The notes under the pieces: model-generated
What the model saw: only the letters and a program-made list of their open reading frames with translations
Told to the model about the DNA's origin: nothing
The model's database searches: none
Assembly (NCBI GenBank): GCA_029204225.1
Contig: MU833418.1
Location: 1 to 56,682, forward strand
DNA: 56,682 nt
Direction: 5' to 3'
Source of the DNA: Diphasiastrum complanatum
Lineage: Eukaryota; Streptophyta; Lycopodiopsida; Lycopodiales; Lycopodiaceae
Shown: piece by piece, positions 33,264-45,289 of the stretch
Numbering within the stretch: the stretch's first letter is position 1
Layout of the letters: each line of letters opens with the position of its first letter
Position numbers and translations under genes: made by a program

Positions 33264-34109
33264 TTAGTGATGACCACTTGCTTGCTTGTCTCCTCCATCT
33301 TTGTCCTTTCTTGATATGTCTCCACCATAAAACTCCATGAATGAGCCTCCATCTCCATCTTGCCACAAGATATCATCAACACTTGATGAATTGGCCATGA
33401 ATGAGTGACATAATGAACCTCCAATAGCATCATTTCCATCAGCAAAATCATCCAAGAATGCTAGTACAACTTCAACATCAAAATGATGCAAATCAATGTT
33501 ACAACTAATTTTACCATATCTTGACAATTTGCACTCATCCACATGAAATTGCTCAAACATGAGATAGAAGAAGTAAAGTAAACTTGAACAAAACTTTCTT
33601 GTTGTTACTTTGACCTTACTTGAGTTTTCAAACACTTGCAAAAACATATGCAAAAGATCTTTGCCATTTGACTCTCCTTTGATGCTCCTGACTAGTTCCA
33701 AATTGCCACTTTTCATGTTGTGTTGTTGAAGCCTTTTGAGATCAACCTCTTGATCTTCCTCTTGAACATCAAAGATATGAATATATTCAAGCTTGAACCT
33801 CTGAAAATACTCCCTCTCAAACATATGATCTAGATCCAGCAAGATCTCATCAGTGCTTAATCTTGAATTTCCACAAAGGTTAGTGAAAACAATGCCACCA
33901 TTATAAAGCAAAAGATAGATTCCAAACTTTCCATCCAACATGAAGTAGAGTAGGTAAAGATGAGTATCAAACCCAATAAATCTAGCCTCTCTTGATTTCA
34001 TAACAAACCTCAAAAGTCTCACCAATGAGATCTCCCTTGCCTTGAAGAAATTGCCTCTCGATTTTCTCCATGTAGTCTTCTCCAGCCAACATTTTGCCAT
34101 CTCAATCAT
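33264..34109 (-). CDS. Unrecognised 281-residue open frame beside an LTR
   Basis: This is the longest uninterrupted frame here that is not a microsatellite artefact or an evident pol relic. It starts MIEMAKCWLEKTTWRK 9 bp below the end of LTR copy iii. It is rich in Leu and Phe in its first half (LYLLYFMLDGKFGIYLLLYN), has a charged middle (DVQEEDQEVDLKRLQ), and an acidic, Gly-rich tail (DILWQDGDGGSFMEF, DKDGGDKQASGHH). I recognise no domain, and no signal peptide or zinc site is evident. Position after an LTR would suit a first frame of an element, but no primer site is visible between them and gag of this family lies elsewhere. It could be a captured gene fragment, an accessory frame, or chance. 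Confidence 0.3.
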   Translation of the reverse strand: MIEMAKCWLEKTTWRKSRGNFFKAREISLVRLLRFVMKSREARFIGFDTHLYLLYFMLDGKFGIYLLLYNGGIVFTNLCGNSRLSTDEILLDLDHMFEREYFQRFKLEYIHIFDVQEEDQEVDLKRLQQHNMKSGNLELVRSIKGESNGKDLLHMFLQVFENSSKVKVTTRKFCSSLLYFFYLMFEQFHVDECKLSRYGKISCNIDLHHFDVEVVLAFLDDFADGNDAIGGSLCHSFMANSSSVDDILWQDGDGGSFMEFYGGDISRKDKDGGDKQASGHH

Positions 34110-34118
34110 GAGTGATCA

Positions 34119-34632
34119 TGTGAAGGATTTCAGATCATTCAAGATCCAAATCCATGTCCCTGGTCTTGGTTACAAAAAGAGCAAACCAACAATCCTGCCA
34201 ATGTAGAAAAATCAGCATCTACATACAAAATGAGATGCAAACTCTAAGAGATACTGATCAAACATGAACCAAAACATAAAATATAGTTGTTTTCCGTACA
34301 ATTATCATTATAATGATAAAATGAGAGAGAGAAGAGAGATTATCCCTTTCTCCATGAGTTACAACAATATATACCAGGTCCAAACCCTACTTTGCCACTT
34401 GGCTTTCTCTCCAATATGAAAAACCCTACTATTTTGGGACTAGATTCAATGTACCCAAAGTTCAAATTTGAATCTCTCTCAAATTTGACTACCAAATTTC
34501 TCACACTTTCAAAAAGTGTTTATTGAATGTATTTTAAACTAGTATATCTTCAAAAAATTTATCTCTAAAATGAGTTTTGGCCTCAATTGGCAATTTACCA
34601 AAATATGACTAAACTTGTTGAAATCTCTCACA
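34119..34632 (-). mobile_element. Copia-type LTR, copy iii (514 bp)
   Basis: Plus-strand ends TGTGAAGGATTTCAG and AAATCTCTCACA match LTR copy ii, as do internal blocks such as ATGAGATGCAAAC, CTCCATGAGTTACA and the terminal AACT-GTTGAA. It is about 120 bp shorter. No clear primer site or polypurine tract flanks it. Confidence 0.75.
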
Positions 34633-34639
34633 ATCAATC

Positions 34640-36363
34640 ATAATCATAGAAATATTTGAGTTGATGAAGAGATGTGAGATCCATGCCTTGGACCTTCCCA
34701 ATCTTTCATTGCCCTTTCCTTCACAAGACTCCCCTTTAATGATTGCATCGTAAGAAGTAGAAACCTCAAAAACATTAGAAGCCATGAAAAAAATCATTAG
34801 TATTCTCAACATAAGAATGATTGAAGTACTCTCTTTTTTCAAACAAGAACTTAAATTCAATTATTTAGGTAATGAATAATATGATAATGATTCTTCATCA
34901 CTATCATTCACAATGATATCATTCAAAGTACATCCTACTTTGAATACTTCACGTACTTCTCTTCTTCTTGACTTGTGACAATCTCCCTCACCAAGTCTCA
35001 TGATAGAACCATTTGATCTACTCTCGTTTTGAATGTGACTCCACTTGTTGCACAAATGAATTTCTTGGAATCATAACAAAAGAATGTAGAAGAACCACCT
35101 CCTTCATGCATGCACCTAGCAACATTTTTTTTCATATGATCAAAGAAATCATTAGCAACAACCTTTTTCAAGGAAGAACCTTCATCACCTCCATTGATGA
35201 AGTTATCTCTTTCCTTACCTTTTGCATGCTTGCACTTTCCATGAAGAACCATTGAAGAACCATCGTTATCCTCGTAGCTAGCCAAGTTAGCACAAAGATG
35301 AACATCTAAGAAGCACATTAGATCTTATCCTAGCTCTATAATAAGGAAGCTTGTTAGGCTTTGCATAAAATCCACCAGTCTTATTGGTGCTAAAAGGGAA
35401 CTTTGGAAAGTTGAGACCAATCTCCTTTTTCATTCCATCCTTTTTGTTAGCCATAACAAAAGCATCAAGCTTGAAAAGTCTACCTTGTCTATTGCCCCTA
35501 GCAACCAAGATTTCTTCCTTTGTAATGAAACAAGCATCACCACCAAACTTTATCATGTATCTTTTCTCTATCATTCGACCAACACTTAGAAAATTCTTTG
35601 AAAGTGAAGAGATGTAAAGAACACCATCAAGTCTTGCTTTCCTATTAGTAGAAAGACAAATAGGAATTGAACCAATACCTTCAATTGCACACTCACCACC
35701 ATTGGCCATGTAAATTGCTTTCTTGGCTCCATCATAAGTGACCAAAGAAGTAAAGAACTCCTTGTGAGTCATGTGTGAACTAGCTCCACTATCAATCCAC
35801 CATGAATCTTTGTCACCTTCACTTGATATTGGCCTTGAAGAACACATAAAAAGAGAATCACAACCACCTAGATCCTCATCATTAGTAGTAAAGTTGATTT
35901 GCTTGCTACGTTCATCTCTTTGCTTCTTCAAACATTCATGAGCAAAATGCCCTTTGATGTGACAATAAAAACATTTTAACTTGGATCTATATTTCTTTTT
36001 ACCAAAAGAAAAAGTCTCACCTTGATCTTGTCCTTTAGACCATTTGCTTTTACCTTTTCTCTTGAATTTGCCTTTGATGAACATGGCCTCCTCTTCATAA
36101 TGAGATGTTGATGTAGATCCACCTCTTGCTTGAAGCCTAAACTCCTCATTCACCAAAATCTGTTGCAAATCCACAATGCTTGTCAAGGTTCTTTGAATAG
36201 CAAAGCTTCGAACAAGGTTATCATGATCATCCAACAAGCCATTAAGAACAACTTAAACAAGTTCTACCTCCTTAATGTTATCATCAATACATGCTAGCTC
36301 ATCATTTAATGTTTTAACTCTCAACACAAACACATGAGCACTCTCTTCTTTTTTTTGCATAAT
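34640..36363 (-). pseudogene. Ty1/copia gag C-terminus, zinc knuckle, protease and pre-integrase
   Basis: On the minus strand from about 36360: part of UBN2-type gag (ESAHVFVLRVKTLNDELAC), a stop near 36255, then an open frame of 316 codons from 36237. That frame has the Leu/Arg block RTLTSIVDLQQILVNEEFRL, a Lys-rich linker, a CCHC knuckle (CFYCHIKGHFAHEC), protease DSGASSHMT, and pre-integrase ILVARGNRQGRLFKLDA. After 35290 similarity to known copia fades; two further frames (35318-34998, 34860-34609) are unrecognised. Integrase, reverse transcriptase and RNase H are absent. The high end stops at an (AC)n tract. The knuckle and protease residues are intact, so decay is moderate. Confidence 0.9.
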
Positions 36364-36371
36364 TTGAACCA

Positions 36372-36391
36372 CACACACACACACACACACA
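36372..36391. repeat. (AC)n microsatellite
   Basis: About ten AC dinucleotides precisely at the break of the copia gag, suggesting a repeat-mediated junction. Confidence 0.9.
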
Positions 36392-37484
<1,093 letters not shown>

Positions 37485-38160
37485 AATGATTGTGCGACAA
37501 TACTTTGACTTGTCCTTTGCCCTTGAACTTGATGCTTGATCTTCCTCCTTGGCTTCCTTTGCTTGATCCTTCTTGGATCCATTGGTCTTCTTCTTGCCCT
37601 TGAATTAAAAATTTACTCTCTCATCTCCTTGCTTTTGCATGGAGCATCCTACACTCTTCAGCCACAAGCACACTATGGAGCTTATCAATAGATGGAAAGT
37701 GTCTTGGATGGCAAAAATTTGAACCACATTGGAGAACTCATGTTAAGCCATTGTACAAGCTCATTATCAAGGATCTTCTCACCAATAGAGGCCAATTCTT
37801 TGTTGAGAGGCTTGATTCCTAGCGCATACACTTGTGCACTTTCATCACTTCTCCTCATACTTTGTAAGATTTGGATTCTTATCATAAGCACTATTGAAAT
37901 GTTGTTGGATTCATATATAGCTTTTAAAGAATCCCAAGCTTCCTTGGTCGATGTGCAAGAGGCTACCTCCTTCAAGAAGTCATCACTAACATTCATTTTG
38001 ATGCTATGAAGTGCTAGTCTTGTCTTCTTCTTGTATCTAACCAATTCTTGTCCTCAAAGAGGCTCATCCTCTTCTTCTAGGACAATATCAAAGAGTTATT
38101 GGAGCACTAAGAGTGACTCCATCCTCACTTTCCATATTGAGTAGTTTGTAGATTTAACCT
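37485..38160 (-). pseudogene. Ty1/copia gag
   Basis: The minus strand shows VRYKKKTRLALHSIKMNVSD, EVASCTSTKEAWDSLKAIYE, then SDESAQVYALGIKPLNKELA, all in UBN2-gag order. After a stop at 37685, a Lys-rich tail (about 37600-37500, GKKKTNGSKKDQAKEAKEED) ends at KSKYC where the zinc knuckle should begin. The N-terminal part near 38060-38140 is broken by stops. It is preceded by a primer site at 38963-38977, so the minus-strand order LTR, primer site, leader, gag is preserved. Confidence 0.8.
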
Positions 38161-38962
38161 CTCACTAGATCCAAGAAGGAATCCACAAATGGTTCCCATC
38201 TCCCTAATGACTTGTACTTATGATGTACATGTTGGCCCTCCCTAAGATCTTTTCCAAAAATTGCCTCACTAGCAACTCACTTATGTTCACAAAGACAAAA
38301 GTGACAAGATCCCCTTGATCTTGATTCACAAGAACTTTTAGGAAGGTTTCTACAAAACAATGCTCAAGAAAATTGGTTTTGATTTGAACCTAGAAACTCA
38401 CAAAGGTTTCACTTGTCTTGATTACCTCAAATTTGACTTCTAGACCTCTCAATGGATTTCTAGCCATAGTTCTTACACTCCGTCACAAAGATGAAATAAA
38501 GATTAGATGAGAAGCTATCAAAGACTTATCAAATCCTACCAATTTTCATCGTTTTGGACAAAAAGATGACTAAATCTCACTCAAACCTTTTGATGGTTTT
38601 AAAAGAACCGTATATCACTTTAAGAGGACCTATTATCAGCCTAGATTAATTAGATTCCATGACACTAAGTCAAATCTAATCAATGGCACTTGATCTTGGT
38701 AGCTTTTCCTAGGATAAGCACCAAAAAACACCATCAAGATGCAATAGAATCCAAATTTATGGATATAACTACCACTGAGCATTAAATGTAGGTTCAAAGG
38801 TTCCCACACATGTGGACAATATGGATTTTGGTCCCTACCAATTTTGGGATCAAATCCCTTCACCAAATTATAGTTTCTAGCTCGCCCTCTCAATACTAGT
38901 TTCTAGCACCAAAACTTGCTAAAAAAGGATTTGCTTTTGATCAATGGCTTATGATCTTGTAC
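38161..38962 (-). mobile_element. Copia leader region
   Basis: No coding signal; it lies between the primer site and gag on the minus strand. Confidence 0.45.
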
Positions 38963-38977
38963 TTGGCTCTGATATCA
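38963..38977 (-). promoter_or_regulatory. Retrotransposon primer-binding site
   Basis: TGATATCAGAGCCAA on the minus strand, one base from the usual TGGTATCAGAGC, two bases after an LTR end ...CTTTCA. Confidence 0.7.
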
Positions 38978-38979
38978 TC

Positions 38980-39801
38980 TGAAAGTACTGTACTTTAGGA
39001 CCATAAATGGATCTAAAAAATATCCACAAGAGTGATTGGATGCTTGCTTTACAACCTATCAAAAAACTAGACACAAAAAAGTTGATCTAGATTGGAAATT
39101 TGACAATCAACAAGCAAGAACAATCAATAGCATTGATCAATCACTAAATTTGATTTGGCACATGTATACGACAGGCTGTAGTATGGCCTGCAAATTGAGA
39201 AACAAGTACAAATTGATCTGGTTGCATTTGGATCACAAAAACTCAATGTACAGTGTGGAGTATCTTCAAAAATACTCAATGTGGTTGCTAAGATTGCCAA
39301 TGAGCTCCAAAAATAATCTATCTTCTCACTATGGAGAGATGGAATACATAGAACAAGTGACTTCCTTTGTGGTGCTAGATGGATTTACAACATGTAATAA
39401 GGAAGTTAACTTGGCTCTCTTGCCCTAATTTGCAACCCTAGCCTAATTCCTAGAGTCATGTCTAGTAGGTGACTAGTTGGTTAATTTTTCACCTTAAACT
39501 TAGGTGTAGGTCCTATAATCTAAGAATCACCACCAAAATGACATGACCAACCCTTTAGACTTGTTCTAACCTACACTAGTGTGTATTCCCACGTGGCTCC
39601 ATGGCCTCACACATGTGGGATCCGCTTATGTACATTTTACATGATTCTACATGGTTTCCGATCAAGCTAGATTTGCCAATTTTTGGCAATTCTTCACAAA
39701 ATATATGCCGATATTTATACAATATAAAGAGGCACAATAATTCAAAAATAAAATTTTTGTTTTACTTTATTATTTACATGCTCTTCATATAAGAACTAAC
39801 A
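38980..39801 (-). mobile_element. Putative copia 5' LTR
   Basis: The low end (TGAAAGTACTG, minus ...CAGTACTTTCA) is set by the primer site. The high end at 39801 (minus TGTTAGTTCTTATATGAAG) is a guess based on a TGTTAG start; no second copy confirms it. The CACACATGTG motif is at 39608. Confidence 0.4.
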
Positions 39802-39807
39802 TATTCA

Positions 39808-39892
39808 AAAATCGAAATCGAAATCGAAATCGAAATTGAAATTAAAATCAAAATCAAAATCAAAATAAAAAACGAAAACGAAAACAAAAAAT
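39808..39892. repeat. GAAATC hexamer microsatellite
   Basis: CGAAAT repeats about five times, then decays through AAAATC to GAAAAC variants. It marks the entry to the AT-rich island. Confidence 0.9.
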
Positions 39893-40689
39893 GCGCAATT
39901 TCGCGGAAAAAGACATAATCTTTGTTTTATAAATTTTTGGGAAGACAATTGTCACTGGCTTTATGCCAAAACTACATAATAACAACTAGCAACTAACTTT
40001 TAAAAACACATATGTTTCAAAAAAAAAGTATAAACTTATTTTTGCAAATTTCTATCAAATTTCAAAGAAACAAATACAATCAAGTGACAAATAAAACCGA
40101 GGTATCTTCTTAGAATTACATATTCATAAAAAGTTATAGTTTAACATTAATCAGTATTAACATTGAATACATTTCTTTTAAAAAATCAAAATCCTTTATT
40201 GATTTTACTTTAAATCATTTGAAAAAAATCAAAACATTCTAATAAAATATATGCTCTATACATAATTTACAATAAAAACAAATGAAATAAAATAGACAAT
40301 ATTAATTTTCTTTAATCACAAATTATAATTTTTCATACATGAGTTAATTCAATAATAATGAATTAATAACCTTGTTTTTTTTTTGACAAATGTATGAAGA
40401 TTGGGCAAATACTTTTTTGATTTCAAAATAAAAGATACTCTTTGAAGGTACGCTAAAAATTAACTCATGATTTGTTTTTGAACCTTTTAATAACAATGTA
40501 AAGTACAATTATGCAAAACAAAATTACATACATAAAATAATAATAAGAAATGTTAAAGAAAATGTTATTTTTGTAATTATAAACTATATAATTATGTGTA
40601 CCTTGCGAAAATTAATGTTCTTACGATCATAGATTATTGTGGTGAAAAATAAGATATTTAATTAAATTCAAATCAATCACATAAACATT
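39893..40689. other. Very AT-rich sequence, no gene recognised
   Basis: It has the same composition as the helicase relic to its right and may be the upstream part of the same element. No Rep (HUH) motif was found. Confidence 0.4.
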
Positions 40690-41975
40690 AGAGATCAAAC
40701 TTTCAATAAAGCTACAACTCAAGATTAAAATCCAACATAACCAAACACAAATATAACAAAATCAATTGAAAATAAAGAACCAACAAACATATATAACATA
40801 CTTTTAGAAAATGAAACAAGAACTTTTACTATTTCTAAAATGCTGAGAAGTGAATAAACATTCTTGATAAAATATATGACATATAAATTTGCTTGTATAG
40901 AACGTAAAATTTTAATTAGCGCAACTATTGGAGGCACAATTTTAAGATTACATAAACATGCGATGGCTGTTCATAATTTTTATTTTAATATCGATAAACA
41001 ACTTATAAATACAAAATTTAACTCCAACTGACTTTAGGTTCAAGCTAGTTCTAGAATCAGACGTAATTATAATTGATGAAAGGTCAATAATTATATCACA
41101 AACTTTACAACTTGTAATTCACCAAATAAATCAAATTTAAATATGTCATAGCATCAATCTTTGACAAATTATATACTAATATTGATAGGAGAATTATTAG
41201 CTTTTCGTAAGCTTATATAAAATAGAAAACCTTTGTTTTATATGTCATATATCAAATTCACCTTGTTGAAAAAAGACAAAACACTTGCAATTGACATATT
41301 CCTTGAGACATTGTGTATTCAAATTCTTTAAATATAATTACAACTAGAAAACCGAGTCAAGAAGATCTAGATAAAATATTTATAAATAGATATATAACTA
41401 AGATTGAAGCAATAGAAAAAAACAATGCAAATACAACAATGATATATACACACAAAGAAGATGTTCTAAGATACAATGAACATACACAAAAAAATTTATT
41501 TTGCCCCAAAAAATTATTAAATATAAATGTAAAAAGAAATGTTGAATCAATAAAAGAATTATAGGTATGGTTAAAAGATACGAATAATCATCAAATTAAA
41601 AATATTGCAATAGGCAAAAGTTATGCTTTTGGCAAATCTGAACATATCAAAAGGGCTAGTAAATGGTACTAAAACTTTTGTAAATGATATCAAATTTGAA
41701 AAAAATAAAAATAAAGTAATGACATAAAATCAATAAAATCAAAAAAATATAATAATAACAAAATCTTTAATCTAACAAGATTTCAACTTACTAAAATTAG
41801 ATTGGACACAAAACATTAATATAGATCGACATTTTCAATAATACTTGCATATTCAATCCAACAACACATAAATATCAAGGTCCAACAATAATTGAAAAAA
41901 CTATTATCAATATAAGAAAGAATTTCAATCCAGGATTAATATATGTTATGTTGTCTAGAGTCACATATAAATAAA
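40690..41975 (+). pseudogene. PIF1/Helitron-type DNA helicase, degenerate, in AT-rich DNA
   Basis: Plus-strand pieces line up in the order of PIF1-family helicases. NKEPTNIYNILLENETRTFT at 40760-40830 corresponds to the Walker A region (GTGKT eroded to ETRT). ISATIGGTILRLHKHAMAVH near 40915-40970 resembles the TGxAAxxLxGGxTxH motif. ESDVIIIDERS near 41053 is Walker B. A frame at 41313-41564 has QEDLDKIFINR and MIYTHKEDVLRYNE. NISKGLVNGTKTFVNDIKF lies near 41643, and THKYQGPTI then NFNPGLIYVMLSRVT end the domain near 41970. Frames shift and stops occur throughout. Such helicases belong to Helitrons, to cellular PIF1 proteins and to some large DNA viruses; no HUH nuclease was seen, so the source is open. 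Confidence 0.72.
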
Positions 41976-42061
41976 TAAATTATATTGTTAATAAATTGAC
42001 ACTTGAATGTTATATTAAAATCTATTATTAAACCTAAATTAACATAAATCAAACATAAATT

Positions 42062-42424
42062 ATTACATGTGCTCTCCAAAGATCAAGGGGCATAACTAGG
42101 TGCTAAATTTAATGTTAATATTTATATCAATAAACTATTGGCATTCAAAGTTTTTTTAATCACTCACAAATCAAAATAAACATTTAAAATGCAAATTATT
42201 GCCATTGGGCCCTTGATTCTAGTTTTTATGTTTATGGATTCACACGTGTGACTACGGATATTGTATGGTTGTTGTACGGATAGGGACAGTAAAATATCAT
42301 ATCTAAGTATTTATGACAAATTCTTATTGAGATTTCATTTTCTATATAGTTGATGCATGATTTCTACATTGTTAATTGAGTTACATGTGCTCTCCAAAGG
42401 TCAAGGGGCATAATTAGGTCTTTG
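42062..42424. repeat. Direct repeat pair, ~40 bp, 321 bp apart
   Basis: TTACATGTGCTCTCCAAAGA at 42063 and TTACATGTGCTCTCCAAAGG at 42384 both continue TCAAGGGGCATAAYTAGGT. The inner segment contains a CACACGTGTG palindrome at 42241. It could be a duplicated segment or the scar of an insertion. Confidence 0.85.
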
Positions 42425-43045
42425 TGATCTGATTTTTTCACAAAAGATACGATATTTTTCCTACTGAAATCCAAGTTGTGAAAGAAGGCTATATTCTCAA
42501 TCATTTATTAGGCTTTCTCTAAGGTATCTGTTGTAGCTTCTCACCTCCTTGAGGTCGTCCTTATACTAGAAACTTGGTGGAATTGATAGCATGTGAATTG
42601 GTGCACCATTGACTACAAAAAGTCTGACTTCCATAAGAAATTGGTCAATATACCATGAAAATTGAAAAATCTGTAATTTTCTCAGATTTTCATTCAATCG
42701 ATTCTTGTAATTGATATGGCCTACTATCACTGTTCTTTGCAGCTCTTCTGCAAATCTCGTTGTGTATAACAGATGTCCATACAATGACTTTTCTACCTCA
42801 AACAATAATTTTTCTAGAAAATCGTCAAAATTGCAACTTATTAAATTCTGCAAGAAGTCTCCTTGAATCATTTTACTTCAACCACACTGAATACTTCCCC
42901 AAAGTTTAGATAAAAAAACTTCGCTGCTTCTACCATTTGGACCACCTACACCCTGTACGGTTTAATTTCTCCTGAGATACTTCTCATGTCATTTTTCCTA
43001 GTGAAAAATGCTGCTCCATCAAATCGTGCATACCTACAACACTAT
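42425..43045 (-). mobile_element. Leader or first gene of a minus-strand element; unrecognised frame 42871-42566
   Basis: It follows the primer site on the minus strand. The 101-residue frame starts MIQGDFLQNLISCNFDDFLE and has no domain I recognise. Its position would suit a gag N-terminus, but nothing in the sequence proves it. Confidence 0.3.
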
Positions 43046-43060
43046 GCCACTCTGATACCA
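43046..43060 (-). promoter_or_regulatory. Retrotransposon primer-binding site
   Basis: TGGTATCAGAGTGGC on the minus strand, a close match to the initiator-tRNA primer site. Confidence 0.8.
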
Positions 43061-43476
43061 AGTTAAAATTATGATAGGATTTAGTGTAGTATATAGACTA
43101 CATCAATCAATCACCATAGCCACTCCTCTCAAGCTCTCAAAGATGGCACAACAAAAGTTAAGTATATTACAAGGAAAATTGCACATATAGGGAACTTAAA
43201 CTACATGTTCCTAACAAGTGTCCTAAAACTAGCCTAGCACTTGCCAAAAACTAGGGTCAGGCCCAATATGGCCAAATTTGACCGAGAAACTCGAGACATG
43301 CCCCCGAGTATAGCAAATATTGTAAACAACTCTATACATACTAATTTTTCCTATGCGTGGCAACTTGGCTAACCCAAGTAGCTGGCTATGGGACCAGTGA
43401 TATGAAAATAGTGGGTCATGTCCCGATCACTATTAAAACAATAACTAACTAATTGTACATTTATTATAGTATCCCT
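43061..43476 (-). mobile_element. LTR-like segment before the primer site
   Basis: It ends ...ATAATTTTAACT on the minus strand next to the primer site. It does not align with LTR copy A, so it may be a separate LTR rather than the tail of copy C. The boundary with copy C is approximate. Confidence 0.4.
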
Positions 43477-45254
43477 ATTGAAGCTTATACGACTGAATCA
43501 GATCAAATGGCATGCAAAGCACATGACATCAATCACAAAACGTCATCACAAAATTTTTACGTAAAACTCCATCACTTAGAATCCAGTAGCCATTCACATT
43601 GGTCTATTATAGAACCATCAGAGTATAATGCATACAACCACTCAAAACTACTATAGATCAAGCCTGCATGTCAGAATTACTATTAGAATCACCATGCAAC
43701 CAATTTTCACAAGCATGGTATACCAAAGTATGGGAAAAATGGTTCTGCAATCTTTCACAATATCCTAGTAATCCACTATGCCCATTGCATATCCATGTAA
43801 CTAGATGAGTGCATGAGAACAATTCGAAAACTTTGCAACTTTTACTCTAAAAATTGCCAAAACTTCCAATGGCCATAACTTTTGCTACATCACACCAAAT
43901 TGGTCATTATAAAGCATAGTATAGAGGGAAAGTAGGTCAGCAAGATGATTGTCACATCACCCTACCACCTGGACCTCACACATGTGAGCTGTATCAGACC
44001 AAAAAACCAGTAGGAGGGCACACTTTTCCAAGGAGGTATCACCAAAAGTCCTATTCCAACCCCACGTGCATCCAATTAGAGGTTACAAGCACTCTTCTAA
44101 GGTTCATTAGAGAGGCACATAAGCTTCTAACAGGTCCAACAAGCAATCAGAAGCTCATATCAAGCAAAATTTGCTTTTATGGAGTCCTTCAACAAGCAAA
44201 TTTTTCTCCAAATTGGGTGCATGAGGGGTCAAATCAGAGGCAATTCATCATACCTTTCAGCTTGTAAAAAGATCCAGAGGTTTCAAAACATCTATCAAGA
44301 GTTATTCATGCTCAAAAAACACCAAAAATACTCTATTTTTTTGACTTTTTGAGACCCTTAATGGGTCCAATCTCTACCAAACTCCATGAAATCCTTAGGA
44401 CAACATCATTACACCTCTAAAAATGTGCATGAAAAGTTTTAGCTATGGAGTTTAGGAATATCTCCCAAAATAGTGGGAAAAAAAAAAAACCATCAAAAAA
44501 CCATGTTTTTTGACCATTTTTCAACTTTTTTGGCAAGTTCTTGTGGACCTAATCCACATACAAGTGCAATGAGGCCTATTCTACTATAATTTGATTACAT
44601 TGAAGCACTAAAAGTTCTGATTTTTCTAGATTATAGCTCTTACTACCCATTTCTAGTCAAAAATTCACATAAACAAGCAATTTTTGGACTAGAACATAGC
44701 CTATAATCATAAATCTTGCAAATTTCTGACATGCAATCATTAATCAACATCTAATGACTCCCTATCTGAAGGAACACTTTCTGAAAATTCAAATCTACCA
44801 TAAACTTTAAAAGAACTATCATAAACTGGCTAAAATCGACAATCACCCATAATTACTATGGAGAAGCCACCAATCAATCTCTAGTAGCATCACCCCCGAG
44901 CCACGGGATAAGATGCAGGTGTAGAGACGGAAAACTAGTAATGAAAAAAGCAAATGGAATGGTAGGAGAGAGAATTTCTAGAAGGATATATGGACCCTAG
45001 CAACACCTATGAATGTGCCCATGTAAGCCAGTAATATCCCAAAAGTGCTTTTTACTATTGATACGCTACACATGTATATAGCCATCCTAACCCATGCACT
45101 ACCTCACTAATGTCTCTTGGCCGTCACAAGATTATTAACACATTTTGGCCTAGTTCAGAATAACAAGGCGTAACCAATAATCTCGCTTACTGGAGTGTCG
45201 TGTATCCAAGTCTAGGATTACGTTGAATCCTATATCCAAGACATGGACGTAACA
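43477..45254 (-). mobile_element. Chromovirus LTR, copy C
   Basis: The minus strand starts TGTTACGTCCATGTCTTGG right after the polypurine tract that ends the chromovirus pol relic. It aligns over its length with copy A (1895-3940) and over its first ~500 bp with copy B. It is therefore the 3' LTR of the minus-strand element at 45.3-47.5 kb. The far end is placed only where similarity to copy A stops. Confidence 0.75.
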
Positions 45255-45255
45255 T

Positions 45256-45268
45256 GCTTTTCCCCTTG
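45256..45268 (-). promoter_or_regulatory. Polypurine tract
   Basis: CAAGGGGAAAAGC on the minus strand between the pol relic and the LTR start. Confidence 0.75.
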
Positions 45269-45289
45269 AATTGCTTCTGCCTTAGAAGT

